A stretch of DNA of 17,094 nt from positions 1 to 17,094 of the forward strand of contig DATKKX010000497.1 of assembly GCA_035542775.1 (NCBI GenBank). The letters run 5' to 3'. This DNA comes from DATKKX01 sp035542775. Lineage in GTDB: Bacteria > Planctomycetota > Phycisphaerae > UBA1845 > UTPLA1. The stretch's first letter is position 1. Each line of letters opens with the position of its first letter. The notes under the pieces were generated by a model. That model was not told the DNA's origin. It saw nothing but the letters and a program-made list of their open reading frames with translations, and did not search any database. Positions 6,418-12,185 of this stretch are shown piece by piece. The translations under genes and the position numbers were made by a program.

Positions 6418-7662
6418 ATGTATCCAACGATGTTCAGACTCCCGTTCCTGCCCGACTGGCTGGCGGACATCAAAAGCTACGGCGTGATGATGATGATCGC
6501 CTTCCTGTCGGGCATCTGGCTGGCCTGTCGCCGGGCCTACCGATCGCAGGCCAATCCCGACGTCGTCCTGAACATGGGCTTCATCGCCCTGATCTGCGGC
6601 GTCGCCGGCTCACGGGCCATGTTCGTCATCCATTACTGGGGCGAGCGGTTCGCCAATCAACCGCACCCCATCCTGGCGATCTTCGACATCCGCGCGGGCG
6701 GGCTCGAGTTCTGGGGTGGGCCGCTTCTGGTGATTCCCGCCGTGGCGATTTACGTACGCTTCATCGCCAAGACATCGCCCCGCTGGTATCTCGACATCAC
6801 CCTGCCTTCCCTCGCGTGGGGACTGGCCATCACCCGCATCGGCTGCTTCCTCAACGGCTGCTGCTGGGGCTCGATGTGCGTGAACGAGCACGACCCGGCG
6901 CGACGGGAGGCCGCCATCCCCTGGGCTGTCACGTTCCCCTATGGAAGCCCCGCGATGGTGCAGCAATACCGCTTCGGTGAATTGCCGCTGCCCAAGGAAC
7001 TGATCGTTGTGCGCGACGGCGTGGAAAACTTCCCCCTGCCGAAAGAGTACCTCGACGCGGCGGTCAAGGACGGCGGCAAGACTCGCGAGAAAATCCAGGC
7101 CCAATACAACGCGGCGATGAAGGCCTACGACGATCTGGTCAAGAGCAAAGCGGACGCCGAAGCGCAAAAACGGGCCCAGGCGGCGGTCGACGCGGCAAGG
7201 AAAGCTCGCCAGGACTACGGCGGCAGCGCCCTCGGTTTGGTCGACGAGCAATGCCGAAAGTACAGCCTCACCGTTCCCCAGTTGGCCGAGATCGCCTCAT
7301 ATTATCGTTCCAAACCGGTGCATCCCGCGCAACTCTACGACACGGTCAACGGCCTGCTCCTCTCATGGGTGCTCGGTGTCATTTTCTACTATCGCAAACG
7401 GCATGGCGTGGTGCTGGGCTGGTTCCTCATTCTGTATTCGATCTCGCGGATCTTCACCGAGCTCATCCGCTCGGATAACCCCCTCGACGTCTTCGGCATC
7501 ACCATTTCCCAGGCGATCAGTGCGTGCACTCTGGCCGCGGGCCTGTTATGGATGTGGCTTATCTACACCCGACTGCCCATGGTCAGCCCGCTGGTAGCGC
7601 CGTATGTCCCCCCGGAGGAAGAGGAGGATGCCGCCCCTGTGGCGCGGAAGGCGAAGAGGTAA
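6418..7662 (+). CDS. lgt: Prolipoprotein diacylglyceryl transferase with large internal insert
   Basis: Lgt moves a diacylglyceryl group from phosphatidylglycerol to the lipobox cysteine of prolipoproteins in the inner membrane. The 414-residue product has several membrane segments, the signature RIGCFLNGCCWG (from R140), HPAQLYD (from H302) and a late RIFTELIRSDNP segment with the expected arginine. Usual family length is about 260-300. The extra length sits between the signature and HPAQ: about 145 residues here against about 45 in E. coli Lgt, with a charged Ala/Lys/Glu-rich stretch (about residues 215-265) likely to be helical or coiled coil. A charged tail (PEEEEDAAPVARKAKR) follows the last membrane segment. 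The position of the E. coli catalytic His103 (FHGG) is Trp99 here (FWGG), and E. coli Asn146 appears as Cys143. The start at 6418 has no Shine-Dalgarno site. The next gene follows after 38 bases. Confidence 0.93.
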   Translation: MYPTMFRLPFLPDWLADIKSYGVMMMIAFLSGIWLACRRAYRSQANPDVVLNMGFIALICGVAGSRAMFVIHYWGERFANQPHPILAIFDIRAGGLEFWGGPLLVIPAVAIYVRFIAKTSPRWYLDITLPSLAWGLAITRIGCFLNGCCWGSMCVNEHDPARREAAIPWAVTFPYGSPAMVQQYRFGELPLPKELIVVRDGVENFPLPKEYLDAAVKDGGKTREKIQAQYNAAMKAYDDLVKSKADAEAQKRAQAAVDAARKARQDYGGSALGLVDEQCRKYSLTVPQLAEIASYYRSKPVHPAQLYDTVNGLLLSWVLGVIFYYRKRHGVVLGWFLILYSISRIFTELIRSDNPLDVFGITISQAISACTLAAGLLWMWLIYTRLPMVSPLVAPYVPPEEEEDAAPVARKAKR

Positions 7663-7700
7663 CCTGGAACAGCCGGCCTTCGATGCCGTAAAATGGCGCA

Positions 7701-9329
7701 GTGAGACTCATCCGGACATTGAGCGCGCTTCTCGCAATCGCGGGCCTGGCCACCCTGCCGCCGCCGGTCTGTGCCGAGCCCCCGCAGAAGATGCTCTTTA
7801 AGAACAATACTCTGCCGGGCCATCTGACGCAGCATCTCATCAGCCGCGTCATCCAGCGGACCAGCCGGCGCAAGAAGTACGTCGAAACCCTCGAATACAA
7901 GCAGCAGGCCGCGTGGATTCAGTGCAACATCGACGAGTCCAAGCCCGGCACCACCGTCCTGTATCAGATGATGGCCGATCAGCCCGCCGAGGTGGTTCGT
8001 GTACTGCACGGCAAAAAGAAAGTCGAGCCCACACCACCGGCCGAGGACTTCAGCCTTGCCGCCGGCTCCACCCGGCTGCAAAGTACCAACGCCACACCGC
8101 GCGACGCCCCCATACAGGTGCCGCTGACCGAGTCGGTCGAGCGGGTCCTCTTGCAGAGCCTGCTCGATTTTGCCCACTGGCCGGCAAAGTCCGTCGAGGC
8201 GGGCCACCGGTGGCAGCGCGACATCGACTTCGGCAGCTTCAAGGGTACGCAGACCTTCGAGTTCGTCGACATCGCCAAGGTGAATGGCCAGTCAGCCGCG
8301 CGGCTGACGCTCTATGTCGAGGGCAAGTTCGCCGGGCCGCTGGAAAAGGACTACGTCTTCGACAAGGGTCAGGCCATCATCTACTGGTCGCGGCCCGACC
8401 GGGCCCTGCTCAAGATGGAAGCGCAGGCGTTCTATCGACGGCTCCGTGAACGCAGCCTGGAGGAGTACAAGCTCAAGCTCGATGTGGGCCTCATCAAGCT
8501 CGAGATGCTCACCGAGAAGGAGCAGGACACCATCCGCGATCAGCTCACCGTCTTCGCAACGGCACTCAAGAACCAGCGTGAGGGCCAGGAGAAAGATGCC
8601 CTCGGGCTCTGCCGGCAGTTTCGCGAGAAGTGGCCCAAGTCGATGTGGCTGCCGGCCGTGGACGACCTGGTCAGGCAGATGACGCCCCGGGTAGTGGAGA
8701 CGAAGCGGTATTCACCGGAGGAGCTGCGCGAGACCCTGGTCAAGACCGTCGTCGCCTACGAGGCCGCCAGGACCAATGGTGAATACGATTACGTCGAGCG
8801 GACGCGCCGCGTCCTGGAAGGACTGGCCGTCGACTATCACGCCACCTTGAAGAAGCTCGCCCAGAACGAGGATGACGCCGTTCGCAGCCAGGCTGTGTTC
8901 GCCCTGGCCTTCGGCAAGCGGCCCGACGACCTGGTGCTGGTGCAGAAGGCCGCTCGCGACGAATCGCCGCGTGTCAGAGCGATGGCACTGGCGGGCTTGG
9001 CCGCGCGGCGCAGCCCGGACGTCAGCGCGGAGCTCCTGGCGAGCCTGCTGGATGATGAGAAACCGGTGGTCCGCCGCCGGGCTTGCGAGGTGGTCGCAGC
9101 CTGCATGACGCCGGAGCACTTCTCGGCCGTCCAACTGGTGGGGAAGCTCGATCACCTGATGGTCTTCGACGACAACGATGCCGTGCGTCTGGCCGCCATC
9201 CGTGCCCTGGCCGCCATCGGCACGCCGGCGGACATCCCCAAGTTCGAGAAAGCCCTGACGCACGAACTCAACCAGGAGAACCGCGCTGAGATCGAGAGGA
9301 GCATCGAAAAGCTGAAGGCGAGGGGATAG
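7701..9329 (+). CDS. Secreted protein with C-terminal HEAT-like repeats, unknown function
   Basis: The start is a GTG at 7701; the nearby ATG (7693) hits a stop after two codons. The 542-residue product opens with a signal peptide (basic MRLIRT, hydrophobic core, cleavage likely after VCA at residue 25), so it should act outside the cytoplasm. Residues about 60-245 look beta-rich, with a segment around 160-240 reading like a substrate- or lipid-binding barrel (HRWQRDIDFGSF, TLYVEGKFAGPL). Residues 250-345 are charged and helical. Residues about 375-525 form four or so HEAT-like helical pairs (AVRSQAVFALAFGK, PRVRAMALAGLAAR, VVRRRACEVVAACM, AVRLAAIRALAAIG). HEAT repeats usually act as protein-binding scaffolds. 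The gene lies 38 bases after lgt and is likely cotranscribed, which hints at an envelope role. I do not recognise a named family. Confidence 0.85.
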   Translation: MRLIRTLSALLAIAGLATLPPPVCAEPPQKMLFKNNTLPGHLTQHLISRVIQRTSRRKKYVETLEYKQQAAWIQCNIDESKPGTTVLYQMMADQPAEVVRVLHGKKKVEPTPPAEDFSLAAGSTRLQSTNATPRDAPIQVPLTESVERVLLQSLLDFAHWPAKSVEAGHRWQRDIDFGSFKGTQTFEFVDIAKVNGQSAARLTLYVEGKFAGPLEKDYVFDKGQAIIYWSRPDRALLKMEAQAFYRRLRERSLEEYKLKLDVGLIKLEMLTEKEQDTIRDQLTVFATALKNQREGQEKDALGLCRQFREKWPKSMWLPAVDDLVRQMTPRVVETKRYSPEELRETLVKTVVAYEAARTNGEYDYVERTRRVLEGLAVDYHATLKKLAQNEDDAVRSQAVFALAFGKRPDDLVLVQKAARDESPRVRAMALAGLAARRSPDVSAELLASLLDDEKPVVRRRACEVVAACMTPEHFSAVQLVGKLDHLMVFDDNDAVRLAAIRALAAIGTPADIPKFEKALTHELNQENRAEIERSIEKLKARG

Positions 9330-9402
9330 AACGAAGCACAATTCGTGCGGTGGAGCACGACCAACCCAAACGCTCCTGAGGGTCTCGCGGGCAGCCCGAC
9401 AG

Positions 9403-10404
9403 ATGTCTTTGGTCACACATATATTCGTGATTTGGGCCATCATCCTCGCACTTGTGACCCTCGCGGGTTTCGGGGTGGGCGCCGCCCTCGGTCGTACTGC
9501 GTTCATTCGCGAAAAACGCCTCGGTTTGCTTGCCTATCTGGGGGTCGAGGGCATCTGTATTCTGCCCGGTGCTCTGGAGCTGACGTTGGGATCAAGAACG
9601 CCAACGGTGTGGATCGGTTGTTGGCTGCTGATCGTCATGTTGGGCATCACCGCTGTCACGCCGGCCCTCGTGGCCGTTCATGTCCGGGACAGGCTGGAGA
9701 CGGACGATGACAAACGGCTGCGTAAATGGCCAATGTCGGGTAGAGTGCGCTGGCGAGGACGTCATGGCAAGCGAGCCATTGAGCAAAATCCAGCGGTCGT
9801 TTCGCGCGACGGACGCGCATGGACGGCGCGTCCCCATGCTCGATCCGTACACGCTGCACCTGCTCCGTCGCCACGACATCATCCCGGCCGAGCCGCTCGC
9901 CCTGATGGCCCGGGAGATCGGCAGCGGACTGGATCCGAAGATGCGTCGGCTCCTGATCATATTGGGTGTTATCGCTGCCTTCTCGACCGTGGTCTTCATT
10001 ATCTTCAGCACCGACGTACTGATCCACCGGCAGTATGGGCGGCTCGTGGAAAAATGGCCCCTGCTGCTGTGCCAAGGGTGGATCTGGCCGCTGATATGCT
10101 GGCTCCAAGCCAAGCGCGTCCGCTACAAGCGAATCCAGGCTGTCATGCTCAAGTACCGTCACTGCCCCCATTGCGGATACGACATCCGCGAGCTGCCGAC
10201 AGACTCGGCCGACGGCACTACGAGATGCCCGGAATGCGGCTGCGCCTGGCTGTTGTTGGTGCCCGAAGACGGCGCGCAGGACCAAGTCAGCAACGGCGCA
10301 TAGCCCGCCGTGGTCATTCCAGCCGTTGGGGCGAGTGGAGTCGCAGAAGCGCGGATCGTGACAACGCCGCGAAACGAATTGCTGCTGGGGACAAGTCTGG
10401 CTGA
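9403..10404 (+). CDS. Small membrane protein; frame continues out of phase through the next gene
   Basis: Only the first 110 or so residues (to about 9735) look like a protein: three hydrophobic stretches (about residues 5-30, 41-60, 67-95) and a charged end (VRDRLETDDDKRLRKW). Beyond that the frame runs to a stop at 10404 as Arg/Pro/Ala-rich text that overlaps the whole zinc-ribbon gene in another phase, so that part is probably a shadow. A TGA in the third frame at 9708-9710 would end the protein at about 103 residues after a one-base slip, so a lost stop, frameshift or assembly error is possible. No Shine-Dalgarno site precedes the ATG at 9403. A start slightly downstream cannot be excluded. 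The function is unknown. Confidence 0.45.
   Translation: MSLVTHIFVIWAIILALVTLAGFGVGAALGRTAFIREKRLGLLAYLGVEGICILPGALELTLGSRTPTVWIGCWLLIVMLGITAVTPALVAVHVRDRLETDDDKRLRKWPMSGRVRWRGRHGKRAIEQNPAVVSRDGRAWTARPHARSVHAAPAPSPRHHPGRAARPDGPGDRQRTGSEDASAPDHIGCYRCLLDRGLHYLQHRRTDPPAVWAARGKMAPAAVPRVDLAADMLAPSQARPLQANPGCHAQVPSLPPLRIRHPRAADRLGRRHYEMPGMRLRLAVVGARRRRAGPSQQRRIARRGHSSRWGEWSRRSADRDNAAKRIAAGDKSG
9764..10303 (+). CDS. Membrane protein with C-terminal zinc ribbon
   Basis: The start at 9764 is set by GAGGA (9755-9759) four bases upstream; the frame is open further up but without protein character. The 179-residue product has a charged N-terminal part (MASEPLSKIQRSFR...), two hydrophobic segments (about residues 63-85 and 98-115), and a C-terminal zinc ribbon with Cys134, Cys137, Cys155 and Cys158 (CPHCGYDIREL...CPECG). 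The termini probably face the cytoplasm, where zinc would be bound. This small membrane plus zinc-ribbon layout is frequent in planctomycetes, and no biochemical role is known to me. Third-position GC is high, as in neighbouring genes, which supports this frame over the overlapping one. TAGAGT at 9741-9746 could be a -10 element close to the start. It converges with mrp. Confidence 0.75.
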   Translation: MASEPLSKIQRSFRATDAHGRRVPMLDPYTLHLLRRHDIIPAEPLALMAREIGSGLDPKMRRLLIILGVIAAFSTVVFIIFSTDVLIHRQYGRLVEKWPLLLCQGWIWPLICWLQAKRVRYKRIQAVMLKYRHCPHCGYDIRELPTDSADGTTRCPECGCAWLLLVPEDGAQDQVSNGA

Positions 10405-10464
10405 AGGGCGAAGCGGTCTATTGGAACTTGTGGCGCTAAGGGGACGACCGGCAATTCGGGCGGT

Positions 10465-11541
10465 CTACGTGATCTTCAACTCCAGCGGCGCCGCGCGCGT
10501 CGCGTTTTTCAGGCTGACCTGTGCCGCCATGTTGCGGACAAAGGCCATGATCCCCTCGCGGGTAATCGCATCGGTCTTGTCGAAATTCGCCGCAGGCGTG
10601 CCCGCGTCGCCGGCCACGCGGATGTTGATGTTGATTGGTATCTCGCCGAGAAACGGCACGCCCACCCGATCCGCCGCCTTTCGCGCCCCCCCGCGGCCAA
10701 ACAGGTCGTACTCCCTGCCGGTGTCCGGGGCCACGAAATAGCTCATGTTTTCGACGATCCCGAGGATGTCCACGTTGAGCATCTGGTACATCCGCAGGGC
10801 CTTGATCGCGTCCAGCAACGCTACGTCCTGCGGCGTGCAGACCACCACCGCGCCGGTCATGGGAATGGTCTGAGACAGTGTCAGCGGCACGTCACCAGTA
10901 CCAGGCGGCAGGTCGATGATCAGGTAATCCAGCTCCCCCCAATCCACCTTTTCCAGAAACTGCTTGACGGCACCGTGCACCATCGGCCCGCGCCAGATTA
11001 CTGCCTTGTCCGGGTCCACCAGGAACCCCATCGACATGACCTTGATGCCGTGGGCCTCGATGGGAACCAGGGCCTCGCCGCGGACCCTCGGCTGCTCATC
11101 TTCCAGGCCCAGCAGCTTGGGAATCGAGGGGCCGTACACGTCCGCGTCCATCAAGCCGACCTTGGCTCCCTCACGCTGCAAGCCCAGAGCCGCAAGCACA
11201 GCGATAGTAGACTTGCCAACCCCGCCCTTGCCCGCCCCGACGGCGATGGCGTTCTTGACCCCGGGAAGCTGCGCCGCCTGCCGTCCGGACTCGCGGACCC
11301 TGGCGCTCCAGTCGATCTCGACCTTCACGTCCCCGTCCACCTTGGCCATCTCGCGCTCGATGTCCTTGCGGATCGCATCCTTCAGCGGGCACGCCGGCGT
11401 GGTCAACTCGATGCCTATGCGGACGCGCCCTCCGCCGGCCTCGATCTGCTTGATCATGCCCAGCGAAACGAGGTCCTTGCCCAGTTCGGGATCCTTGATC
11501 CGCGACAGTACCTTCAGGATCTGCTCTTTTGAGATGGCCAT
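10465..11541 (-). CDS. mrp: Mrp/ApbC-family P-loop ATPase (iron-sulfur carrier type) lacking the CxxC pair
   Basis: Mrp/ApbC/Nbp35 proteins bind an Fe-S cluster between two subunits and hand it to apoproteins in the cytoplasm. The 358-residue product has an N-terminal MIP18/DUF59 domain (residues 1-80, with the conserved TTPACPL, Cys51), then the ATPase: deviant Walker A GKGGVGKST (104-112), MDADVYGPS, and DLPPGTGD (210-217). The usual CxxC that holds the cluster follows VENMSYF; here that place reads APDT (residues 271-274), so both cysteines are absent. All other ATPase motifs look intact. Cys235 in VVVCTPQD is a single remaining cysteine. The gene is 106 bases downstream of the ferritin-like gene and has a candidate promoter of its own. 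The start ATG has only a weak purine stretch (GCGGA) upstream. The family is certain; cluster transfer is doubtful. Confidence 0.93.
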   Translation of the reverse strand: MAISKEQILKVLSRIKDPELGKDLVSLGMIKQIEAGGGRVRIGIELTTPACPLKDAIRKDIEREMAKVDGDVKVEIDWSARVRESGRQAAQLPGVKNAIAVGAGKGGVGKSTIAVLAALGLQREGAKVGLMDADVYGPSIPKLLGLEDEQPRVRGEALVPIEAHGIKVMSMGFLVDPDKAVIWRGPMVHGAVKQFLEKVDWGELDYLIIDLPPGTGDVPLTLSQTIPMTGAVVVCTPQDVALLDAIKALRMYQMLNVDILGIVENMSYFVAPDTGREYDLFGRGGARKAADRVGVPFLGEIPININIRVAGDAGTPAANFDKTDAITREGIMAFVRNMAAQVSLKNATRAAPLELKIT

Positions 11542-11601
11542 TCCGCACTCGTTCGGTTGCGCCGCTCCGGTGACTTTTGCCCTGTTCCGCGACCCGGTTG
11601 A

Positions 11602-11610
11602 AGTATAGCA
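11602..11610 (-). promoter_or_regulatory. Candidate extended -10 promoter for mrp
   Basis: On the minus strand TGCTATACT fits TGn followed by TATACT, five of six consensus bases. No clear -35 box is present. Transcription would start near 11595, leaving a leader of about 54 nt before the mrp ATG. Confidence 0.4.
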
Positions 11611-11647
11611 GCGGGCATCGCGACCGGCTGGGCGAGGACCGCTCTGA

Positions 11648-12154
11648 CTACCCCCCCACTTCTCCCCTGCCGGCCGCCGGGATGCCCTTTTCGACTACAA
11701 GGGCTTCCAATCGCCGATAACACCTGGCGCTATCCTCGGCCAAGCGATGAAAAAGCGATCGGAGAGTTCCGTCGGAAATGAGCGGACCATGACGCGCGTA
11801 AAAATCGGCCGTCTTGCGCTCGGTCTCGAGAACCATGTTCAGAGTCTCAGCGAAGGAGATCAGGCCGTGCACGTTGAGCAGCCGGGGGCCGCTGACGACC
11901 AGCGCCTTGTCAGCCGCGGTGAGCACGCAGTCGGCCTCGGGAAATCTCTCCGCCAGTTCCCTCTGTAGAAGCTGCTTCTGCTCCTGCTCTTCGTCTGCCA
12001 TGCCTGCGAACCGCCTGCGACCCGCCGCGTTGGGGGATTTCTCGGACAGCACCACATAGCGATACGCGGCCACGGCCTCACCGTACGCGCCGATGGCCAG
12101 CAGCTTATCCGGGCCGCGCCCATCGGCGCTCTCTTGCATACTTGGTTCCACCAT
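11648..12154 (-). CDS. Ferritin-like (rubrerythrin-type) four-helix protein with degenerate metal ligands
   Basis: The 168-residue product looks all helical and follows a ferritin-like pattern: helix A with Glu26 (IGAYGEAVAAYRYVV), helix B with ADEEQEQKQLL (Glu56), helix C with ETERKTADFYARH (Glu110 or Glu112) and helix D with LAEDSARCYRRL (Glu140). Ferritins, bacterioferritins and rubrerythrins have two ExxH pairs; here the expected histidines are Gln59 and Ala143. The four glutamates may still bind a metal, but a normal di-iron site is doubtful. No rubredoxin domain follows. The ATG at 12154 has no Shine-Dalgarno site; the in-frame ATG five codons later (12139) has GGTGGA eight bases upstream and may be the true start. 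The gene lies 31 bases after the dsbD-like stop, so the two are probably cotranscribed. Fold assignment is by eye. Confidence 0.7.
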   Translation of the reverse strand: MVEPSMQESADGRGPDKLLAIGAYGEAVAAYRYVVLSEKSPNAAGRRRFAGMADEEQEQKQLLQRELAERFPEADCVLTAADKALVVSGPRLLNVHGLISFAETLNMVLETERKTADFYARHGPLISDGTLRSLFHRLAEDSARCYRRLEALVVEKGIPAAGRGEVGG

Positions 12155-12185
12155 ACGGGTATTCTTGGGGTGCGAGCGGCTGCTT

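Noticed and set aside
5451..6473. Minus-strand frame of 340 codons opposite panC
   Set aside because: PanC on the plus strand is certain; the opposite frame is an Arg/Gly/Asp/Val-rich shadow, and its ends lie in the spacer repeats.
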